A DNA stretch of 64,000 bases from Spodoptera frugiperda (lineage: Eukaryota > Arthropoda > Insecta > Lepidoptera > Noctuidae), in the NCBI RefSeq assembly GCF_023101765.2, contig NC_064239.1:2914001-2978000 (forward strand), read 5' to 3'. The stretch's first letter is position 1. Each line of letters starts with the position of its first letter. This document shows positions 34,601 through 46,600 of this stretch, piece by piece. The translations under genes were made by a program, and so were the position numbers. The notes beneath the pieces are model-generated. The model made no database searches. It had not been told where the DNA came from and saw only the letters and a program-made list of their open reading frames with translations.

Positions 34601-37600
34601 TTTATACTTGTAACAATATTTATTGATTAGAGTTTTCCTATACATAACATAGGTAACATATTATGTAATCCAAAAATACACACGGTACACGGCAGTTTCC
34701 ATTGTGTACGGTATAGTACTTTTTGTACAGAATCTGTGTCTATATTATGACTATATTATGACTATAATTACGTTAAACATAGTAATAAGTATTGGTACCC
34801 GTCGTAAACATATATTTCTAAAGTAATAGCCAATTTTCCAATGTGATTTTCATCTCTAATAATTTCTGTTATCACGAAAAGTATTATGTGTTACTACGTT
34901 ACTGCTACTTATATAAAGCTTTCAAAGAACTCCAATTTAAAAATCAAGCACAGACCCCAGCCATGTCTGCAGTGACGTCACTCACACGTGAGGAGCTACT
35001 TACCACGTTGATTACAAAAGCAATCACGGCCTGCGGTCGCAATGATATCACAAGCGGTTTGTTTACGTTCAAAGTCCAGTTAACCGCAAGTTTAAATTCC
35101 ATGGCGGATGAATAACGGACGTGTGGCAATCAGCTGCCTATGGGACCCGCAATCATAGTGCAACTACTCTGGATTATCGAAATGGGACATCCTGCGAGCC
35201 TGCGAAGCTGTTTATTGTAATACAAGGTCGTTTGTAAGTTGTCTTCCATTCGTTTTAAAGGCTTGCCAAAATAACCGGAGATTATTATAATTGAGAGTAA
35301 GGCCGAAAGGTGAGGCAACTTGTTAGTAAATATTACCGACGTTGTGCATTTTGGAATTTTGGAAAGTATGAGTGACTCATTCTGTGTTTTTTATTAAGTT
35401 AGACAGTTTATACGTAATTTAAACCACTACTGAATCTGACTTCTTCTCTTATAAGAGCCTCCTTTATTAGAAACAGACATCTATGTCTTTTTTTTTTTTT
35501 TTTTTTGAGGGGGAAAATCATCCAATGACTTTTCTCGCCTTGGGTGAGGCGAGAGGGAGTGTCAGACTCTTACTGACTAAAAACCACCCCGTTCCTTCTC
35601 CTGCTTTTCGAGCCGGAGCCCCGGTAAACCCGCTAGGTAGTCCGCAGCTCCGGGTCAGGCATCAGCCCTATTGGGCCCCATCTGTGGTGGTCTGATGGCT
35701 CTTTGAGGCGCGCGCGGAACGCGACGCGCCGCACGCACGGGTCTGGTTCTGTTCGGGCGGTGAGCTACCCTTGCTCGCCGTCCGCAGGCCCGCACTTACG
35801 GTGGCCGGAGATCGTCTCGGGATCCCCTACGCCCGGAGTGTCTTTCGCGACGGCTGGGGCGTGAGGAGGTTTGTTCTCTCACGCGCCCCGCCTCCTCCTT
35901 AGCTAGCATGACTGCTTCGCAGAAGGAGGAGACGGCATCCCAGTCCCTCTCGCTCCGCACCATGGCCTGAACCAGTGCCGGGCGCGAGAGGTCGCCGTCG
36001 CCGACCACATCCCTGAGGACTTGGCGGTGCTCAGCCCACGCAGGGCACACCGCCACTGTATGTTCTACTGTGTCCTCCGGGCGGTCCTCGCAGTGATGAC
36101 ACCCGGGCGTTTCCTCCCGCCCAATAAGGAACAGGAACCTACCGAAACTCCCATGTCCGGTAAGCACCTGCGTTAGGCGGTAGGTGAGGACGCCGTGGCG
36201 CCTCTCTAGCCACTCCTCAAAGAGGGGACTTACCGCTGCGATGACAGCGAGCCCAGCCCTCGGTTGCGACAGTCGTTGCTGCCATTCCGCCATGAGATCG
36301 CGCCGGAGCTCGTCCCGCCACGCACTGATCTGGCGCGGCAGTGGAGTTTCGCCCCGGCGACACGCGTCGGCGCGCAAACTGAAGACGCGCGCGAGCACCT
36401 TCGCCTCCAAATCCCACGGCGGTAATCCGGCAAGGAGGTTCGCCGCCTCCCCGGAGATCGTGCGATATCCACGAATCACCCGGATGGCCATGACCCTCTG
36501 AGACGTGAGCAGCGCCCGAGCTGGCCGCCGCATCAGGTTCGGCGCCCACACAGGGGCGCCGTAGAGGGCCATGGACCGCACGATCCCCGCGTACAACCTC
36601 CGGCAGGAGGCATTTGGCCCCCCGAGGTTTGGCAGGAGCCGCTTAAGCGCAGCCCCCGTCCGCTCCAACTTAGGAGCCAAACGTCGGAAGTGTTCCACGA
36701 AGTTCCATCGACTGTCGAGGACGAGTCCTAGATACTTCATCGTCGTCTCGACGCCGATGGAAACTCCTCCCGCCGTTATTTGGGACCCACCTGGAGGTGG
36801 CGCGTTCCCGCGGCCATGAAAGCACATGGCCTCGGACTTGTGGAGCGCCACCTCGAGTCCCAATTGCCGGATCCTGTCAACAACTGTCGCAACCGCTCTC
36901 TCCATTAAGTTGGCCGCCGCCTGGTGCGACCTCCCGTGCGCTAACACTAGCGTATCGTCGGCGTAACAAATTACGCCGACGCCGTTCGGGAGGTCGGTGC
37001 GCAGCACCCAGTCGTAACCGATATCCCACAGGAGCGGTCCCAAAACCGAACCCTGTGGAACACCGCGCGACATCTCTCGCCGTTTCCATTCGCCCTGGTG
37101 ACCGGGGTATATGACAAACCTGTCTGTCAGGTAGGCCTCGATTATATGACGGAGGTAGGTAGGAACCCGGTGATACCGGAGTGCCTCCAGTATGCAGCTC
37201 CAGGGTAGGGAGTTGAAGGCGTTGGCGATGTCCAGAGACACCGCTACAACGACCTTACCCCTGGACACTGCAGTCCCCGTCGTGAGGTCCCTTACGCGCA
37301 TGATGGCGTCCACCGTGGAGCGCCCTCTGCGGAAGCCGAACTGGCCATCCGCGAGGTCCGGCCCAAACCCAGACAAGTGCGCGACGAGGCGGTTCGAAAT
37401 TATCCTTTCGAAGACTTTTCCCACCTCGTCGAGCAGCACAATGGGCCGGTACGCGGATGGAGAGTCCGCAGGGCGCCCCGGCTTCTTCACGAGGACCAGT
37501 TTTCCCGTCTTCCACTGAAGCGGGAACTGGCCCCTCTCCAAGCATGCGCTATAGAGACCTATTAATCGAGGCCCGAGAGCCTCCGAGGCCAGGACCCACG

Positions 37601-40600
37601 CCTTGCCATGTAGGCCATCGGGTCCTGGGGCGGTGTTCTTGGCGCCCATCCGGCGCACCGCCGCTCTCAGTTCTGCCTCGGTCACCTCCGGAACGATGTC
37701 GTCGTCGTCGTCACTGTGGCCCGCATTGGGCACCGCAGGGGGCGGAGTCATGGATGGAGGGGTGAAACCCCTCCGTAGTCGGGGAAACAAGGTGCCGACT
37801 ACTTCCTCTACGACCTCTGGCCGGAGACTCTGAGTCAGTGGGGGAGCCCACGTGCGGAGCTTATCACGCACCATCCGATAGGGGCGCCCCCATGGATCTC
37901 TGTTCAGAGTCTCCAGCATCTCCCGGCGGGCTTCCTCCTTAGCCCGCCAAATCTCCGCTTTGAGGGCGGCCTTCGCCACCTTGTACCCCTCGTACAACTC
38001 CGCCTCTCTTACCTCCGCGTCTGGAGCGCGGATACGGAGCCTGCGGTGCCTCGTGTACCGGCGGCGCGCAGCTACGCACTCACTGCGCAGAGCAGCCAGC
38101 TCTTGCGACCACCAGTACACCTGGCGCTTGCGCTGACCTGGACGGACCCGGGGCATCGCCACGTCACATATTCTGGACATGGCGTCCTGGAGCCATCTTG
38201 CCTCTTCGTCGATGTCGGCAGGCCTGTCCGGTGGTATCACCCAGGCCTGCACGATTGCGGCTTCCAGGAAAAGCTCCCGGTCCAACTGTCTTAGCGCCCA
38301 ACGCGGGCCACATGGGGCCTGTCTGACTGGCGGGTCCGCGGACTCGGCGGAGACGTTGAACCGGATATACCGGTGGTCAGAAAACGTCTCCACCTCCTCC
38401 ATAACGCGCCAGTCAACAACACGGGGTGACAGAGCGGGGCTGGCGAACGAGATATCCACCACCGACTCACCCTGCATCCGCACACACGTGGAGACAGAAC
38501 CCCGGTTCAGGACGACTAGGCCTGTCTCCAGAGCCCAGTCTTCCACCATCCTACCCCGAACGTCAGTGAACCGGGAACCCCAAGCCAAGTTTTTGGCATT
38601 GAAGTCCCCGAGGACAAGTACGGGGAGGGAACGGAACCCGACGACGACGGCGGCCAACTCCCTAAGGGAGTTGTGGAACTCGACGAGAGTTCGGTTCGGA
38701 GAGAAATACACGCCCACCACAGCGATCTCTCCGAACCGTGCTGCAACACAACCCCGGCCTCTTCGAGCGCTCTCGAGAGTCGGGGTACCGGCGGCGGCCG
38801 ACGAGATGATGGTCACCGAGCCGTCCAAGTCCGCAACCCAGTGATCCCTGGGCGGGACGAAATACGGCTCGGAGACTACGGCGACATTGATCGACCACTG
38901 CGCCATGCTCTGGAGCAGGAGATCCTGAGCAGCGGCGCAGTGGTTGATGTTCGCCTGGAGGAGGCGGAATGGATTCATTAATGGCAATCCATTACAACCT
39001 CCTCCCTGGCGGCATTACAGCCGGCGCTGACCGCGGCGGCGGTGGCAGTGGCGACTGCCACGGTGGCGGCGGTGGAAACGACGGGGGCGGCGGAGGGCCT
39101 GCCCTTGCCCCTGGGTTTGGTAGGCGGGGAGCAGGTCTTGCTCCCGGCCCGGTGATTGGCCGGCTTGCCAGCCGCCGCACATGCGTCGCAGTGCAGCGGG
39201 GCGGTGCACGTACCGGCCTTGTGACCGGGCTGACCGCAGCGGAAGCAGCGGTCGCTGCGGTCAACCTCCGAGGTGCATTTAACGCTTACGTGGTGGCCCA
39301 CGTGGCAGCGGTAGCACCTCAGAGGCCGGACCTCGAGCAGCTTGACCTGCGCCGAGACCCAGCCTACCAGGAGCCTTTTGCCCTCCTTAATTTTTTGGGC
39401 CGCTGTGACGGGGCAACTCACGACCACCGTTCGCAGACCCGAGTTGTCCGGACGGATGGTGCCTGCCTTGACCTGGTCAACAGGGCACCCTCCCGTCCTG
39501 GCGACAGCGGCCACCACCTCTTGCTCCGTCACGGAGTCGTCCAGGCCAATTATTCGTAAATCCAGGCACTTGTTTGGCCTGGACACGCGAACCTCGTCCA
39601 CACTAAGGCACGCTCGGAGCCTCTCTGCTAGGGCGTCCGCAGATGGGCCGCTGGTCGCGCCGGGGACCTCCAATAAACGGGCTCCAGTCGCGGTCGCTTT
39701 AATAGCGAACCCGTTAGGGGCCCCGAACTCCGCGGGAGTCACCGCCCCCTTCAGTTTGGCGAGGACGTCGCCATATGTCATGCCCCTTTTCACCGCATCG
39801 GGCTGTAATGTAATCACTACAGCCGCGGTTTTGGGGGCGAGAAGCAAGGCCGCAGCGCGCTTTTCTTTGCGCTCCTGCTGCCGCCGCTGCCGCTGCGCTT
39901 TCTTGCGGCGCTTTCTCGCTTCTTTGGCGACTCTCCTCGCCTCGCCGACGACCTGCCACTCACTACCGTCTGGACCCCTTGCTGTCGGGGTAGGCGCACC
40001 TGTGGCTAGGGCTTCAGCCTGCTGAACCGCAGCACCCTTGCTCCTTCTTTTGCGTCCTGAAGACGCGTTCGCCGCCGGTGTAGCTTGTGCCTGCACCGCT
40101 GGGGGTGCTGGGGTCCTCGTTGGAGGAGCCGCTCGTGGTCCCGCCACCTGTTGGGCACCGCAGCCAGTCTGACCAGAGGAGGTCGAGGACCTGGCCGCAA
40201 CAGCCGCGTATGACCTCGAGGTCGCTAAGCTCGAGGCCGCTAGGGAGGGACGAAGGAGTCTGCCCTCCAGCACATTAAAACGCTGCTGGAAGGCAGCCAT
40301 CTCTCTGCGCATTAGCCCGAGCATATCGGGCTCCGCCGAGGGTTGAGGATGGCTTCCTCGGCAAGCGGCAAGCTCCGCCTTGGTGGACCGGAGTTCGGTC
40401 TCCAGAGCCGCGTTGGAGGCGGATAAGCGCGCCAGCTCCTGCCGCATTTCGGCCAACTCCTTGTGCACCTTTCCCGCTGAGGGGACTCTGCACACATCAA
40501 AGACCGCCGCCATTATTTCAGCCTCCACCGACTTTAGCTGAGCAGCTTTAGTAGACTGGAATTTCTTCCCAGCTACCTGGCGGAGCGCTTCTTTGATGGT

Positions 40601-43600
40601 TTGGCGCAGCGTCCCAGTGCCGCGCTCGCCTTCCATACCGTCGGCGTCTGAGACCTCCTTTATAGAGGAGTCTGAGAGGGCGCCACTTCTCGGGGTATCC
40701 TCCGCGGCCAGACGCTTAGCCGGCTTGGACCGCGCAGTGACTGACAGCCTCTTGGCCTTTCCCCTGCCTCTACCCCGCGCAGTCGTGGGGATTTTAGGAG
40801 GGGCCGGGGCCTCCTGCGTATTTGAGGACGAGGACAGTCCTCGAACCTCCTCCGTCCTGGGACGCTTAAAAGTCGATCTTGTCTGGCGCATTGAAATGAC
40901 GCTCACGCCAGACACAGATGACGAGTCGGACTCCGAGTCCGACCCCTCCCGACTTGGGACCCGTGTGTGGGACTTGCCGGACGAGACCAGCGCCTCCCCA
41001 CGGGCACCAGAGCCACTGGGGCTCTCTGCCACAACAACTGCAGGTGAGCTAAGCTCACCTGCCCTCTCCTTCTCTGGTGGTTGCTTTTTGTTTTTTAAAT
41101 GTATTTTCTCCATATAGTTCCCACGAGTGTGGGGGAAATATCCAGTCCACCCAGGCAGTGCCCCCTGTACCTGGGTAAGTGTATATTTGTAACCCAACTA
41201 GAGGGTCCACCGGTCCCCTAGCTGGGGGTGCGCTCGCGACTGACTCTACTCCTCAGCCACGCATACCCTCGCCGCGCACCAGAACTTGGTATTGGAGGAA
41301 TTTTTTATAGAGGTTATCTTCCTCGCGGTCCGGGCGATCAAGCCAAGACCCTCGTCCCGTTCAGAGTCATAAAACATGACCATGACCTCTTCCCGGATTA
41401 CGATGTCAACGGTTGCAATCGAGGACAACTTGTGCCCCGATGCCGCTCGTTGGCAGGGTGAGTGCACAACGAGCACCGTCCTTGCCTCTCCGCCACGCTC
41501 TCTGCTAAGTCAGAGAGACGTGCGGAGTGACGCCCCCTCGGAGGCGCAGGCCATGTGTCAGCACAAAGCCTGCCGCCCCCAGAACCCATCTCGGGTTCTT
41601 CCGCCCCGTCCAAAAGTTCGCTACAGGCAATAGCCTCTCCAACCCTATCACCCCCGTTAGGGGGACTATTGCCTGTACCCAGGGTGCACCACGGGGAGGT
41701 CTTCTGGCACCGCACCCCAGACATCTATGTCTACGAAGGGATTACGAAGACTACAAGAGAGTACGAAGGTGTAAAGGTAATTCTTGTATATCACTTGAAA
41801 TCATTAAATTTCACACACTGACTTCTGATTCTACGGGTAGCAAACGTATAAAACTTTACACCATAATATATAATAAAAAACAACTTAATATTTAAAAATA
41901 TAAAAATAGGAGCCGACCCGTAGCGGGAGCATGGTCCAAGCTACCGGTGGTTAGGGCTCCAGAGACAGAAACCTCCTCACAATACGTTGTAGTATTTAAA
42001 AATGTAAATTTTGAGAATTTTAAATAAATATATAGGAAACACAACTTAACACAGAAACTAATACAAATAAAGCATCAAATTAACCACTCAACACTACGTA
42101 ATCTGGTGAAGGCCGGAGCCTGACCTACGGTCCACAGTCCAGTTGTAAGATTCAAGTTTTATAATCAAACAACATTACATGTCCATATTGGCTGTTACTT
42201 GATCTTGTAATGTATTGAATAATATAATGTTAAAGTTACCTAATAGAATACCACAGTGTTCTGCAATCATTTCTTTGCTTGTTTTGAGCTTATGAGCTTA
42301 AATATGCTTTCATTAAATGTATATTAAGTATATTTTGACAATTGTATAAATAAACTTTTTGCATTAAGGCTCAATCAAAAATAGTTTTTTAAAAGTACTA
42401 GCTGATCCGGTAAACTTCGTACCGCCGCTAACATCTTTTTTTCATCCTTTAAACCTTTCCTGGATTTCCACAGATTATTCAAGACCAAAAATGACCAAAT
42501 CGGTCCAGCCGTGTACCGTAGTTTTAACAAGACTAACGAATAGCAATTGATTTTTATACATAGAAGATTTAACATACGTTCTATCCTTCAAAGAGGTCTT
42601 GAAAGTAGAGCTAGAAGTACAAATTAACACTCTCTTTTACTAGGTATTATATGATGAGTTCTGAGTGGGCCAGCTTACAGCCCTTGTAAGCTGGGAAGCG
42701 TGTGTGTGTGTCCTGACGGATACATTGCCAGACACCTCACTAATACTTGATACATTCTTTATTGAGTTATAAATTATATATTTATGTAATAAGCAACCGA
42801 GTGCTAAATAAATATTTACACCCAATATATAAAAATATCAAGTAATTTACATTTATTTGTGGCATATATCAAAGTGCATGGACTTTGAGCATGTTTTTGT
42901 GTCATATTAACGGTTTAACCTTATGTAGTTGTATGTAATACTTATTATACTGGTTTACAAGTAGACACGGAAAATGACGGAATCACTCTTGCACATAAGT
43001 GACACTAGTTTATAATATTTTTGGTGAACTAAATTTCATTACTATGAATACTTTACTGAAATGTATTTTGTGTAAGTTAACTGTGTAGGTATGTGTATGA
43101 AATAAATGTTTTTCCTCTCTTTCTTTTTAGCTTGCTCATCCTTTTTGACATTTTATTTATGCACCTCAATTTATTATTTTATGCACGTTAAAGTAGGTAC
43201 TATTCTATTTTCGAAATAAATCAAATCACTTTAATGCATCCATAGTGTACAGTATGATCTACGATTTTAATACAGCATTATATTTGAGAGGCCTACAATT
43301 ATATCTAACTGTAGGTAACTATAATTTTTATCTACTAATATTTTGTCTCAATTAACACTCAACTCACGTATTAATTGACTAATTCTAAACTTAAATGGAA
43401 ATGTATGTGGTAGGTACTCATTTGCATACTATTTAAACGAAACGTCACGTAGTTTGTCTCATAGTGGTAATTAAAAACAGTCCCCTACTGTTTTTGAAGT
43501 TCGTAGAGTGCTGTTTTGTGTGCAATGTAGTTTATATTGCACTGCCGGCTCCTTTTGCTTCTTCTTTCTTTCTGTATCAGACATTCAGTAATCTAGCTAG

Positions 43601-46600
43601 TTAGTTTACCAATTAAATTATAATAAAACACTACATGAATGTAACGTTTAGAACTCGAGAATGGATTAATTATTTCAGTAGTTTCTTTTTCTTTTAGTAG
43701 AATTACTTTGCAATAAAAACCTTAGATGACAATAATTAATAGACATGTAAGAAAAACAGTGGAAATAAAAACCATGTCTCTAATAGTGGATGGTAAAAAC
43801 ATGTCTGTGCCTACAATCAAGTAGTCACAAAACAAAAACAATTTGCTATCAGGTATACAGTAATTGTCATCATATAATAGCTACCTAAGGTACATACTAC
43901 AATCTGTGGAGCTTATTCAGCAGAATTAAAACTGAATATAGTTTAATTGAATGGTTGGTGCGGTGGCTGGGTAACCGGCTGCTACGCAACGTAATTTTTT
44001 GTATGATGCATAAATTGTTGTTTCGGGTCTGGGTGTCATGTGTAAGTAAACTTGTATGTTTGTAAACGCACCTACGACACAGGGGAAAATCCTAGTGTAG
44101 GGCAACGTTTTTTTTTAAACAAATTTAAAGTAAATACATAATTATATTGGGTGACAATAAACAACAAGGTATAACAGTTAAGTATATGGGTATGGCTCTA
44201 CATATAAGTTTTAGCTATAATATCCATGCTTAGCAGGTTAAGTTGGTATGTAGCAGTTTAAACAGTACAGGTTTATCAGAGACCACTACTGCCCGGTCAC
44301 AGTCAAATACAAGTTTACAAATAAAAAATACTACTCTGCTCTTTGACGTCATAATGTGTAAAAACATCTCACGTGCGGTTAAAATGAAACTCAATCATAA
44401 TTACTTCGGACTTTGACTCTTCACCCTAGCTCAATTATATCACATATCATAAAATATGATATCAGAAACATATCCTTGACATAACTACGTCAATCTTAGT
44501 TCATACGTACAAATGTGTTGTGCATCATTCTAATCTAGGATGCTTAAATGAAGCTTTATGTAATGAGTGTGGGAATTCTTGCATTTTATTAGTATATCTG
44601 TTAAATTAAACAATAGATGCATTTAAGGATGATTCACGGTACACTGTGTCCCATCCAGGGCTTGCCTCAGATGGGCCCCGGCTGGGGCATTACTCTGTGG
44701 CGCGGGTTACAGAAGGATTTAATAACAATTTTGACTATGTGGGCTTGCTTTTGTTGTTTACGTACATCTGAACCAATAGATTGAGATGGATAATGAAAGA
44801 TTGTTGAAGCGACCAGGTGAATTAAGACCAATTTCTGGCAGAAAGCGGGTTGGCGACCAAACACAGACTTATAAAAGGTGAAAAAAAATTCTTCGAATGT
44901 TATATAACCATGTAACTTATAGCTTATGTGTCAAGTACAGCATATAACCTTCCCCAAGAATTGTTATATTAAATACAAACAATATTTTCCGAATTCGACA
45001 ATGGCAGAGGTCAAAATAAACTATAACCTTCACATACTAATTAGTTATCAATAATTATTTAAGTTCAATGACCCTACAAGTCTACAGGTAACTAAGCATC
45101 AAAGCCTTATAAGATATGCAAAAACCCATCTTAACAGACATGTAATAAGGAAGGATTTTAATCTCATCGATTTTATTTTAATGACACTATATTGTATACG
45201 ATACTCTGAGGTCAAACATATAATAGTTCTTTTTGTGTTGTCTGCGTGATTTGAATAATAATTGACATGTAGTTTATACTTCCTACATAAATCGCATTAA
45301 ATAAAGTGTAAATCATTATCTAACAGATATAGTTGGTGCAATATTGTGCAGTGGAAAATAACATACACGTGACATATAAATAATATGTGACCTTAGTACT
45401 AATTGGTATTATGTTTTCAATGAATGAAAGATTTATCTCAATGATTAGGTAGATGCTAGACTGGTTATGTTGAGATTTATTACCAGGTAAATCCTTACAT
45501 TTTACTTTATTACATCCCAAGTTACTTAATATTACGGAAAGATTTTTCTTCATATGAAATTTTTTTGTTTTCTCTATATTTATTTATTTACACTTTATAA
45601 TGTACATAAAGAAATTAAGGTACATAAGGTGGACTTAATATCATATTATGATATTTTTTCAATTTGCGAAAATAGGTTTAATTTAAAACTTTACTGAAAG
45701 TAAGCATTTCCAATTTCCAATTTTTGTCTGTTTGTTCGTCTGTCTGATTATAATGGCTAATCTCGGAAATGGCTGGGCTGACTTTGACGGGACTTTTATA
45801 GGCAAACAGCTGATGTACTAAGGAGTAACTTAGGCTACCATTACCATTACTATTACTAGTCACACATTCCGAAATCCACGTTAACAAAGCCACGGACATC
45901 AGCTAGTACATAATCTAATCCACATTATCAGTATAACTATATTCTATAGCATACCATAGAATATAGTGTCCCCTATTGTACATTGTACGTTGAAGTTTAC
46001 ACTGTGACTAATAAACTGAGCTCGGAGTAAAGTCCATGTTATGGCAGATGCCTTGGAAACAAAGACTTGCTTAATCTCAATGTAGAAACACTTCACTCAC
46101 TGAAATGTATAGATACAAAGGAATTGTGACAATGAGTCATCAAACTGTAAACTGTAGGGTTGGGTATATCTTCTTTATACTCCGACTTGTGGTTATATAG
46201 TGGTCGGAATTAGGTGGTAGTTTTATTTAGCAAGCATTATAATACCTACTTTTGATTTAATGTGAACTTTAATGTGCTTTATTGATTTTATTATTCAAGA
46301 GTTCAAAATGTATTCTTTAAAGACCTGTTCCTTTAACTTAATAATTTTAATAGCATCAAAGACTAGATCAAGGCTTTTCTGCGGCTAAACTTAACAGATC
46401 ATGTTACCAGTCCTCCTAAACACAATAAATATGACTATTTAATCTTAATAAATTCAAATGACTAATATCAGAAACTGGTAATTCTGGAAGATTATTGTCT
46501 GACGTAAAAATCTAGTTTATGTTACTAATTTAGTATAGGCTTTGGTAAGAGGGTACAAATTCCCGCGAAATCAGTTTCTGCGAAGCCGTGAACGAACCTC

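Larger units (their letters stand above)
35489..41717 (-). mobile_element. Full-length R1-clade non-LTR retrotransposon (LINE), 6.2 kb, 15-bp target duplication
   Basis: A perfect 15-bp duplication, CAGACATCTATGTCT, lies at 35474-35488 and 41718-41732. Between them, read on the - strand, are a 5' UTR of about 600 bases, ORF1, ORF2, a 3' UTR of about 290 bases and an A-tail of about 18. ORF1 with C-terminal CCHC knuckles plus ORF2 with APE-type endonuclease, reverse transcriptase and a C-terminal CCHC is the R1-clade plan. Both ORFs are uninterrupted, so it may be recent and possibly competent. It sits in intron 1 of the ABCG gene in the same orientation. It is GC-rich compared with its host DNA. 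Confidence 0.93.

Noticed and set aside
38179..38844. 221-codon + strand open frame
   Set aside because: Antisense to the endonuclease domain of LINE ORF2; composition-driven shadow.
39342..40025. 227-codon + strand open frame
   Set aside because: It lies antisense to LINE ORF1 in GC-rich DNA where stops are rare; no family features. It and the other + strand frames over 35.8-41.2 kb are shadows.
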